Source: Candidatus Gastranaerophilales bacterium
Lineage (GTDB): Bacteria > Cyanobacteriota > Vampirovibrionia > Gastranaerophilales > Gastranaerophilaceae
Assembly (NCBI GenBank): GCA_944324245.1
Contig: CALUVO010000092.1
Coordinates: 1-43,467 of the forward strand
Direction: 5' to 3'
Length of the DNA: 43,467 bases
In this document: piece after piece, positions 1-6,162 of the stretch
Position numbering within the stretch: position 1 is the first letter of the stretch
How the letters are laid out: every line of letters begins with the position of its first letter
Program-made: the position numbers and the translations under genes
The notes under the pieces: generated by a model
Databases searched by the model: none
Told to the model about the DNA's origin: nothing
The model's input: only the letters and a program-made list of their open reading frames with translations

Positions 1-300
1 TCACGCTCGGACAGTTTCGCCTTTTGTGCTTTGCACAAGCCGGCTCAATGTCCTCGCTCTCCAGGTTTCACCCGTCCGAAAATCCGCTTGTTGAACCTGT
101 GCAATAAGCAAGTTCAATATTTAACAACAAGTCCGGCATAGCCAACAGCGGAATCTGACTGGCACGCAGTGTGAGGCATTGCCGAACCCAGTGCCATTGT
201 GAGGGAAAATCACGCTTTTCCCGAACATCAGATTTCAAGACAGTGTATGAGAGGTGCTAAGTCAGAAACGTAGTTTCTGCATGCTGTATAAAGATTTACA
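1..300. repeat. Mosaic intergenic repeat, site 1 (cut by window edge)
   Basis: This gene-free stretch is visibly richer in G and C than its surroundings. The core at 87-132 is a palindrome: CTTGTTG at its left is answered by CAACAAG at its right, with TTGAAC/GTTCAA nested inside. The same core recurs at 25567, 31328 and 34005. The first 20 bases resemble 5841-5860. A second perfect hairpin, GGGAAAA/TTTTCCC, lies at 203-222. No open frame of convincing length or ribosome binding site is present. Confidence 0.7.
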
Positions 301-353
301 CGCTGTACTTCACAGGATGATCTTTGGGTACAAGCGATGTCCAACAGAGAGCG

Positions 354-934
354 TTATTTATTTAAAATTTTATCCTGTTCTGATAATTTTCTGAGTACTT
401 TACAGGGGTTGCCTACAGCAACTACGTCAGACGGGATATCCTTTGTCACTACACTTCCTCCGCCGATTACCGTATTGTCGCCTATTGTGACACCCGGCAT
501 TACCTGTACACCGGCACCAATCCACACATTATTTCCTATTGTAATCGGTTTGGCAAATTCTAAAAGTGTGTTCCTCTCCTGAGCAACAAGAGGATGAGCT
601 GCTGTATAAAAACCGCAGTTCGGTGCAATAAATACATTATCGCCAAATTTAACCTTGGCACAATCCAATATTGTAAGATTGTGGTTAGCGTAAAAATTAT
701 CTCCGATTTCTATATTGTAACCGTAATCCGTGTATAATGTTGATCGGATGAAGAAATTCTTCCCGACTTTGCCGAAAAGTTTTTTTATGATTTCATCTTT
801 TTCAATTCTTTTGGAAGGTGACAGGCTGTTAAATTTGAATACCAGTTCTTCTGCTCTTTCCCTATCTATAGTTAATGTTGGTCTGTTGCATCATATAAAA
901 GTCCGTTTATCATTTTTTCTTTTTCCGTTGACAT
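354..934 (-). pseudogene. Maltose/galactoside-type O-acetyltransferase, frameshifted
   Basis: The gene encodes a left-handed beta-helix acetyltransferase of the maltose O-acetyltransferase/NodL group, which moves acetyl from acetyl-CoA to a sugar hydroxyl. The ATG at 934-932 follows GGAGAA and touches the TAA of the upstream hydrolase, so the two form an operon. Twenty codons in, the frame hits TAA. Removing the effect of one missing A near 869-872 restores a continuous frame: it gives the family's N-terminal domain (TLTIDRERAEELVFKFN) and then the hexapeptide-repeat domain with the catalytic histidine in the FYTAAHPL segment. The repaired product would be about 193 residues, a normal length for the family. 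The lesion may be a true mutation or an assembly error. The downstream 104-residue frame alone lacks the acceptor-binding N-terminus. Confidence 0.8.
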
Positions 935-1564
935 TTAGTTCTCCTTTTGAAAGATTATATTAATTATTTTTGCAACAGCATTTGCTATTAATCTGTGGGC
1001 ATCCTTTGTATAGTGAAGTCCGTCCGTATCAGAGGTCTGTGCAATGCTATTCAAATCAAGACAGCAGATATTTTTTTCTTTTGCAATTTTGTTATATATT
1101 TCAGGCATCTGCAAAGATTTTTCTATGGATGTTTCATCAAACATTTGAGAAAAAAAACTGTTTAATACATTTTTTCTTATTTTGGAAGGACAGACAAGCA
1201 AAATCTTTGCATTTGAACTGCTTTGTATCAATTTAACAAGTGACGATATGCCATTATAAATTTCATCATAAGAAACATTATAGGCAAATTGTAAATCATT
1301 TGCCCCCAAAGCGAGTATTATTAAGTCCCAATCTTTATGATTTTCCAAATAAGGTACAATTGCTTTTGTCCCTGTAAACAAATCTCCTGCCGGATTTATA
1401 CAAAAAGCTGTTCTGTTGTTGCAGCCTGCTTCTGTAACAGCATAATCACTATCCAAAAGATTTGATATTATACCGCTCCATCTTTCGTCTTTTTTGTATC
1501 TTTCTCCGCTTCCGGGAATAAATCCAAAAGTATTGCTGTCTCCGAAACACAAAATATTTTTCAT
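935..1564 (-). CDS. SGNH/GDSL-family hydrolase
   Basis: This 209-residue enzyme has the SGNH hydrolase blocks in order. Block I is GDSN at 8-11 with nucleophile Ser10. A glycine in the EAGCNNRTA segment fits block II. Block III is GAND at 87-90. The C-terminal DGLH gives Asp181 and His184. Such enzymes cleave ester or acetyl groups from carbohydrates and lipids; the substrate cannot be read from sequence. There is no signal peptide, so it is probably cytoplasmic. It is translationally coupled to the acetyltransferase downstream (TAA directly followed by ATG), which suggests a pair that removes and adds acetyl groups on a sugar. That pairing is inference. Confidence 0.85.
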   Translation of the reverse strand: MKNILCFGDSNTFGFIPGSGERYKKDERWSGIISNLLDSDYAVTEAGCNNRTAFCINPAGDLFTGTKAIVPYLENHKDWDLIILALGANDLQFAYNVSYDEIYNGISSLVKLIQSSSNAKILLVCPSKIRKNVLNSFFSQMFDETSIEKSLQMPEIYNKIAKEKNICCLDLNSIAQTSDTDGLHYTKDAHRLIANAVAKIINIIFQKEN

Positions 1565-1685
1565 TTATCTTCCTTTTGTATTAAAAAGTTATCAAACTTT
1601 GCGCAAATTTTTACATGTTCGCTTTTTTTAAATATCATATTTATAATAGAATAAAAATATACTAAATTGGGGTAATTTTTATTTA

Positions 1686-2336
1686 ATGAAAAGTATAGTA
1701 TCGGCACAAAAAGCAATAAGTATGATAAAAGACGGATCGTCTGTTATGATAGGCGGATTTTTGGAATGCGGGGCTCCGGATATGCTGATAGACGAACTTG
1801 TAAAGCAGAATAAAAAAAATCTGACAATGATATCCAATGATACTACGTACCCTGATGCGGATAAAGGCAGACTGATTGTAAATAAACAGATAAAAAAACT
1901 TATTACATCTCATATAGGTACAAATCCAGAAACCGGCAAGCAGATGCATACAGGAGAACTTGATGTTGAGCTTGTTCCCATGGGTACACTTATTGAAAAA
2001 ATCCGTGCAAAAGGTACAGGGCTTGGCGGAGTTTTAACACCTACAGGTGTCGGCACTGTTCTTGAAGAAAATAAAGAGACAATGAATATAGACGGAAAGA
2101 AGTTTATATTTGAAAAACCTTTAGGCGCTGACTTTGCTTTAATATACGGAACAAAAGTAGATAAATTCGGCAATGTCTCTTTTTACGGAACAACAAGAAA
2201 TCTGAATACCGTAATGGCTACAGCTGCTGATACGGTTATTGTTCAGGCAGATGAGCTTGTTGAGTGTCTTGATCCCAATGAAGTTGTTATACCGGGGCTT
2301 TTTGTAGATTATATTGTTGTAAAGGAAAATAATTAA
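1686..2336 (+). CDS. ctfA: Acetate/acetoacetate-type CoA-transferase, subunit A
   Basis: This is the 216-residue alpha subunit of a family I CoA-transferase (AtoD/CtfA/ScoA type), which with subunit B moves CoA between short-chain acids such as acetate, acetoacetate or butyrate. The N-terminal GGFLECGAPD glycine-rich segment and the GTKVDKFGNVSFYGTTRN region match the family, and the length agrees with clostridial CtfA. The subunit B gene begins on the base after this stop codon, so the two are co-translated. The ATG is preceded by a weak GGGG element about 13 bases upstream. The exact acyl substrate cannot be assigned. In a fermenting cell it would convert acyl-CoA to acid or activate acids for later oxidation. 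Confidence 0.88.
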   Translation: MKSIVSAQKAISMIKDGSSVMIGGFLECGAPDMLIDELVKQNKKNLTMISNDTTYPDADKGRLIVNKQIKKLITSHIGTNPETGKQMHTGELDVELVPMGTLIEKIRAKGTGLGGVLTPTGVGTVLEENKETMNIDGKKFIFEKPLGADFALIYGTKVDKFGNVSFYGTTRNLNTVMATAADTVIVQADELVECLDPNEVVIPGLFVDYIVVKENN

Positions 2337-3077
2337 ATGGAATTAACCGCACAAAAATCTATAGAAAAAGAAATAAAATCTTCTCTTGTTACAGACCCTA
2401 TTTCTCATTCGCATAAAGAACTGACAAAAGAGCAGATAAGAGAAATTGTTGCAAAACGTGCGGCAAAAGAATTTAGAGAAGGTGATGTTGTCACTCTTGG
2501 TATTGGCTTGCCTACAGCGGTAGCAAACTATGTACCTGAGAATATGCATGTTATTTTTCAATCTGAAAACGGACTTTTGGGTGTAGGAAAAGACCAGAAA
2601 GGAAATATCGATAAAAGAGTTATTAACGCAGGCGGCGGTTACGTAGAGGCAAGACAGGGTGCATGCTTTTATGACTCGCAGATGGCTTTTACCATGATGA
2701 GAGGCGGACATATTGATGCCACAGTATTAGGTGCGCTGCAGGTAGATGCTCAAGGCAGCCTGGCAAGCTGGATGATACCGGGTAAGATGGTTCCCGGCAT
2801 GGGCGGTTCAATGGATCTTGTTGTAGGAGCAAAAAAAGTTATCGTTGCTATGGAGCATACATCAAAAGGTCAGATAAAAATTGTTGAAAAATGCACTCTT
2901 CCTCTGACTGCCTACAGAGAAGTGAATATGATTATCACAGAAAGATGTGTATTTGAAGTCGATAATGATGGTCTTGTATTAAAAGAAATAAATCCAATGT
3001 TTACTATTGATGATATAAAAGCTTCTACAGGTGCAGATTTTAGAATTTGCGAAAATTTAAAAACCATGTGTGTGTAA
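2337..3077 (+). CDS. ctfB: Acetate/acetoacetate-type CoA-transferase, subunit B
   Basis: This 246-residue beta subunit carries the catalytic glutamate, Glu77 in the SENGLLG motif, which forms the glutamyl-CoA thioester in this family. The LGIGLPT, RGGHIDATVLGALQVD and PGKMVPGMGGSMDLV blocks are all present. It starts immediately after the subunit A stop. The first 30 or so residues form a charged extension not found in clostridial CtfB, whose length corresponds to beginning near the LTKEQIREIVAKR segment. No better internal start with a ribosome site was seen, so the extension is kept. Confidence 0.88.
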   Translation: MELTAQKSIEKEIKSSLVTDPISHSHKELTKEQIREIVAKRAAKEFREGDVVTLGIGLPTAVANYVPENMHVIFQSENGLLGVGKDQKGNIDKRVINAGGGYVEARQGACFYDSQMAFTMMRGGHIDATVLGALQVDAQGSLASWMIPGKMVPGMGGSMDLVVGAKKVIVAMEHTSKGQIKIVEKCTLPLTAYREVNMIITERCVFEVDNDGLVLKEINPMFTIDDIKASTGADFRICENLKTMCV

Positions 3078-3081
3078 AAAT

Positions 3082-3798
3082 TTAGGGGCATTCTATCTTT
3101 TTAATACACAGGTTATCACACAGAATTATTTTTATGGATTCTCCAGCTTTTGCATGGTATTTTAGCCCCGGAGTCAACAGCCCAGTTATCAGTCCGACAG
3201 AACAGCCTACAGGTATTCCGACAGCCAGTCCTGTTCCGATTTTTGCTGGATTAGGAATAAAAGAGAATCCAACACCTGCGCCTGCACCGGCAACACCCAG
3301 TCCGAGTGTGGACGCAGCCAATTTCCCGGCTGTCATCCAAGGGCCTTCTTTTAGAGAACCGTCTTTTGTAAACGGTTTTGCCGACATAGATATGGCTGTG
3401 CCGTCAGGCAGAACAAGACACTCAAATTTTAGATAAACACGTGCATTTTTATTGAATTTTCTCGGTTTATCTATTTTTATTACAGTTGCTACAAGTTTTG
3501 AACATGCCGGTATCAAAAGAGTTCCTTCCTGTGTATAAATACTTTCAGGAGCGCTAAAATTTACTCTGTCGCCGGCTTTAGCTTTATCTGACCAGAATTT
3601 ACAATCAAAAACTATCTGAAAAACATTTCCCTTACAGATTATGTTTCTGAGGTTTGTTATAATAACCTTATCGCAGGGCGCATTTTTTTCGGGAAACATA
3701 TGCTGTTCAGATATAACCTGTTCTTGCAAATTACAGGGGGCTGCAAACACAGGTAATTGAAAAAATAACAGTAAAATAATTGAGAATAATCTTTTCAT
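3082..3798 (-). CDS. Secreted protein of a two-member family, with C-terminal glycine-rich hydrophobic region
   Basis: This 238-residue protein is not assignable to a named family. Residues 1-20 form a signal peptide ending in VFAA. A middle region (about 60-140) has the pattern GDRVNF, then LLIPACSKLVATVIKI, then VYLKFECLVLPDGTAISM. This layout resembles the beta-barrel domain of VirB10/TrbI-type proteins, by pattern only. A glycine/alanine-rich hydrophobic stretch follows (about 158-205) and the protein ends in a charged tail. The product of 40858-41571 has the same order of elements, so the two are paralogues. It converges with the CoA-transferase operon, leaving 4 bases. It probably sits in the periplasm or at a membrane. 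No ribosome site is evident before the ATG. Confidence 0.65.
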   Translation of the reverse strand: MKRLFSIILLLFFQLPVFAAPCNLQEQVISEQHMFPEKNAPCDKVIITNLRNIICKGNVFQIVFDCKFWSDKAKAGDRVNFSAPESIYTQEGTLLIPACSKLVATVIKIDKPRKFNKNARVYLKFECLVLPDGTAISMSAKPFTKDGSLKEGPWMTAGKLAASTLGLGVAGAGAGVGFSFIPNPAKIGTGLAVGIPVGCSVGLITGLLTPGLKYHAKAGESIKIILCDNLCIKKIECP

Positions 3799-3848
3799 AA
3801 AATAAATAATAAATATTTATAAAAAGAAAACTATTGCTCTGTTGTCTG

Positions 3849-3908
3849 TTTTTAATCAATGTTGTCAGCTTAGTAAAGCTGACTTACTATTTTTAATCAA
3901 TATTGTCA
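3849..3908. repeat. Short direct repeat pair with hairpin between
   Basis: TTTTTAATCAATGTTGTCA at 3849-3867 recurs with one mismatch at 3890-3908. A perfect 8-bp stem (GTCAGCTT/AAGCTGAC, loop AGTA) lies at 3864-3883. The hairpin has no T-run on either side, so it is not a standard terminator. It lies between the minus-strand alcohol dehydrogenase and the secreted protein gene. Confidence 0.6.
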
Positions 3909-3946
3909 TCCTGTTGATGCAGACCTACTTGTAAGTTTTGGGAAGA

Positions 3947-5005
3947 TTATTCATTCAAGAAAGGTGTTATAGCTATTTTTAGCATACCATCTTGTTTTCG
4001 GGCAAATTTTTTGTACGCTTCAATTATGTTGTTGAGCGGGATTTTTTCGCTTATAAGAAAATCTGTGTTCAATTTTCCTTCCGAAATAAATTGAAGCAGT
4101 TCTTTACAGTGAACAGCATCTACTCCGCCTGTTTTAAAGGTTAAATTCTTGCCGTACATGGATGGAAGAGGGAGTGTCTGCGGCTTTTCATACATGGCAA
4201 CAATCCCGACAACAGCATTGGGACGTGCAATCTGCCATGCCAGCTGAAAAGAATTGTCAGTGCCTGCTGCTTCTATTACTCCGTCAGCACCTCTGTTTTC
4301 TGTATATTCTTTTATGATTTTTTCGCAATTTTGTTTTTCCGGATTGATAATGATATCAGCCAGTTTATTTTGTTTTGCGATTTTTAATCTTGATTTATCA
4401 ATATCTATTGCTATGATTTTAGCGGCACCCAGCAGCTTCGCACATTGCATTGCACACAATCCAACAGGCCCTGCGCCGATAACAGCAATTGTGTCATCCG
4501 GTTTTATTTCACACATTAATGCGCCAAAATAGCCGCTTGATAAAATATCCCCTGCAAAAAGCGCATTTTCATAGCTCACATTTTCAGGGATTTTTGTAAG
4601 TCCTGTGTTTGCATAAGGTACACGAACATATTCTGCCTGACAGCCGTCTATTGTGCAGCCGAGCTTCCAGCCGCCCTGTGCACAGTTGTTTATATATCCT
4701 CTTTTACAGAAAAAACATTCACCGCAGAATGTTTCGCAGTTTGCACTTACTCTGTCACCTATTTTCAGATTTTTTATTTCTGAGCCGGTTTCTACTACTT
4801 CTCCGACAAACTCGTGACCGAGAACGGTTTCTGGTATTGCCTGCGGTACAGCGTTACGAATAATATGCAGGTCGCTTGTACAAATAGATGACATTGTAAC
4901 TTTAACAATTGCATCTTTGGGATGTTGAATTTTCGGAATCTGTTTTTCCGTAAACTCTATATTGCCGTCATTATGCCATATAAGGGCTCTCATTGTGTTT
5001 TTCAT
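3947..5005 (-). CDS. Zinc-dependent alcohol dehydrogenase, medium-chain family
   Basis: This is a 352-residue medium-chain dehydrogenase/reductase that oxidises an alcohol or sugar alcohol with NAD(P). The catalytic zinc ligands are Cys42 and the His64-Glu65 pair in GHEFVGEVVETG. The structural zinc site is Cys94, Cys97, Cys100 and Cys108. A Rossmann motif GAGPVG near 176 binds the cofactor, and an acidic residue in IIAIDIDKSR suggests NAD. The order of motifs matches threonine, sorbitol and secondary alcohol dehydrogenases; the substrate cannot be told apart. Two ATG codons (5005 and 4993) are possible starts and neither has a clear ribosome site. Confidence 0.85.
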   Translation of the reverse strand: MKNTMRALIWHNDGNIEFTEKQIPKIQHPKDAIVKVTMSSICTSDLHIIRNAVPQAIPETVLGHEFVGEVVETGSEIKNLKIGDRVSANCETFCGECFFCKRGYINNCAQGGWKLGCTIDGCQAEYVRVPYANTGLTKIPENVSYENALFAGDILSSGYFGALMCEIKPDDTIAVIGAGPVGLCAMQCAKLLGAAKIIAIDIDKSRLKIAKQNKLADIIINPEKQNCEKIIKEYTENRGADGVIEAAGTDNSFQLAWQIARPNAVVGIVAMYEKPQTLPLPSMYGKNLTFKTGGVDAVHCKELLQFISEGKLNTDFLISEKIPLNNIIEAYKKFARKQDGMLKIAITPFLNE

Positions 5006-5148
5006 AGAATAATGATATAAAAATTTTTGTTTTATTTCAATAAAAATTGTTTTTTGTGATGATTTTTGAGTATGGTTATTATAGAATGTTGTTGTAATTT
5101 TTGTTCTGCATAAAAAGAATAAAAATTATTTAATAACTGTCTCTGTTG

Positions 5149-5207
5149 CTCAGTTGGCAAAACAAGCGGCGAGCTTGTGAATAAAAATTAGGCTCTATCC
5201 AACTGAG
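5149..5207. repeat. Partial and inverted tRNA fragments upstream of tRNA-Arg
   Basis: CTCAGTTGG, the D-arm signature, appears in direct orientation at 5150-5158. A perfect 16-base inverted copy of the downstream tRNA D-arm (GCTCTATCCAACTGAG) lies at 5192-5207 and is complementary to 5243-5258. A small ACAAGC/GCTTGT hairpin sits between. Neither fragment makes a full cloverleaf, so they are read as relics or as a leader that can pair with the tRNA. Confidence 0.7.
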
Positions 5208-5232
5208 AATAATCGAGGCAGGCATACAAAAT

Positions 5233-5306
5233 GCCCCGGTAGCTCAGTTGGATAGAGCGATAGCGTCCTAAGCTGTGCGTCGTTGGTTCGAGTCCAATCC
5301 GGGGTA
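5233..5306 (+). tRNA. tRNA-Arg (anticodon CCT)
   Basis: A complete 74-base cloverleaf can be drawn. The acceptor GCCCCGG pairs with CCGGGGT (with one G-U pair) and the discriminator is A. The D-arm is GCTC/GAGC and the anticodon stem ATAGC/GCTGT. The seven-base loop GTCCTAA gives anticodon CCT, which reads AGG arginine codons. The T-arm is GTTGG/CCAAT with a TTCGAGT loop. CCA is not encoded. The flanks are unusual: an inverted copy of the D-arm lies upstream and the last 18 bases plus the following T-run are repeated at 5439-5461. Confidence 0.95.
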
Positions 5307-5339
5307 TTTTTGTAAACTCTAAAGTTTAAAAAATATGCG

Positions 5340-5880
5340 GACTCTCACGATTCGGATTTTCTGATGGAAAATCCTCACTGGTTCTACCCTTCGGGCATCC
5401 TGATGCGTACGGCTCGTGTTGCTCGCCTACGCCTCAAGCGAGTCCAATCCGGGGTATTTTTTGTTTTTTTCTTGTCTTTGATTATTGACGTTCACAAGGT
5501 TATGCACTTCATTTCAAGCTTGTGCTCATTTCGTGTCTCGCTCCCCGGACTGGGTTCGGGTTCCGCCCTCACACGGCGTCCGTCCGGTCACTATTTACAG
5601 ACCTTAATTTTTTTTTAATTATTTGTGGTTCAGCCGTGACGCCATTTTCTTTAGCTCGCCTTAGCTCGCTAAGAAAAGAAGGCAAATCCGCTCTTGGATT
5701 ATTGGCGTTCGTAAGGTTTAGTATTTCGTTTCGAAATTTTTTCTAAAATTTCTTCACTTCAATAACCTTACTCACATGGGCACTCGCTCGGCTTTTAAGC
5801 CTCGACTCCGTGCCCGCTCAAAATCCGCTCTTGGATTTTCTTCACGCTCGCACAGTTTTACAAAAAGCGTTTTCTTTTTA
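5340..5880. repeat. Mosaic intergenic repeat, site 2 (largest)
   Basis: About 540 bases with no credible gene, richer in GC than the flanks. The motif ATTATTGACGTTCACAAGGTT at 5475-5495 is repeated with few changes at 5698-5718 and in weaker form at 25353-25375. GCTCAAAATCCGCTCTTGG near 5817 and GGCAAATCCGCTCTTGG near 5683 match the left flank of the hairpin cores at sites 1 and 3. GGGCAC and GTGCCC at about 5779 and 5811 are inverted. Open frames across this region have no ribosome site or family match. Confidence 0.65.
5439..5461 (+). repeat. Duplicated 3' end of tRNA-Arg
   Basis: A perfect 23-base copy of 5289-5311, covering half of the T-loop, the 3' acceptor strand and the following T-run, ends about 150 bases downstream of the gene. 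Duplication of a tRNA 3' end in direct orientation is the usual mark of tyrosine-recombinase integration at a tRNA. Only about 127 bases lie between the copies and no integrase is present. Confidence 0.75.
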
Positions 5881-5996
5881 GGACATTATTGTTAAGTTCA
5901 TATTTTAAATCTGAATATAATTTCTTTATAATTTATTAAGAAATATTAACAAAATTGGCAATATTTTGCATTTGTTAAGAAATGTAAATTCGAATT

Positions 5997-6023
5997 TTGA
6001 AAAGTCCGTAATCCAGATATAAT
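5997..6023 (+). promoter_or_regulatory. Predicted sigma-70-type promoter of the 6163 gene
   Basis: TTGAAA at 5997-6002 and TATAAT at 6018-6023 are separated by 15 bases; TTTTGA at 5995-6000 would give 17. Transcription would start near 6030, at the left edge of the AGGAT tandem repeat, so the repeat would form the first part of the mRNA leader. Confidence 0.5.
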
Positions 6024-6030
6024 AACCTAT

Positions 6031-6070
6031 AGGATAGGATAGGATAGGATAGGATAGGATAGGATAGGAT
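6031..6070. repeat. Pentanucleotide tandem repeat (AGGAT) x 8
   Basis: Eight perfect AGGAT units lie about 90 bases before the ATG of the 6163 gene and just after its predicted -10 element. Each unit contains the Shine-Dalgarno-like AGGA. Two further candidate ribosome sites (AAGGAG near 6128 and 6150) lie between the repeat and the start codon. Short perfect repeats of this kind change copy number by slippage. Confidence 0.95.
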
Positions 6071-6162
6071 AAATGTTTCTTGATTAAAGTTTGTTTAAAT
6101 AATTCCGTAATCAATAAAGTCCTTAAAAAAGGAGCGATATCTAAGAATAAGGAGTACAGATT

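Noticed and set aside
87..132. Integron attC-like site
   Set aside because: The palindrome lacks the RYYYAAC/GTTRRRY box pair in the right places and no integrase or cassette array is present.
5141..5215. A second complete tRNA upstream of tRNA-Arg
   Set aside because: Only a D-arm-like segment is present; no acceptor or T-arm partners could be drawn.
5364..5746. Plus-strand open frames in the gene-free region after tRNA-Arg
   Set aside because: They lie in the mosaic repeat, overlap each other in different frames and lack ribosome sites or recognisable protein features.
5926..6114. Minus-strand 62-residue frame across the AGGAT repeat
   Set aside because: It consists largely of the LSYPI translation of the pentanucleotide repeat, with no ribosome site, and overlaps the promoter of the 6163 gene.
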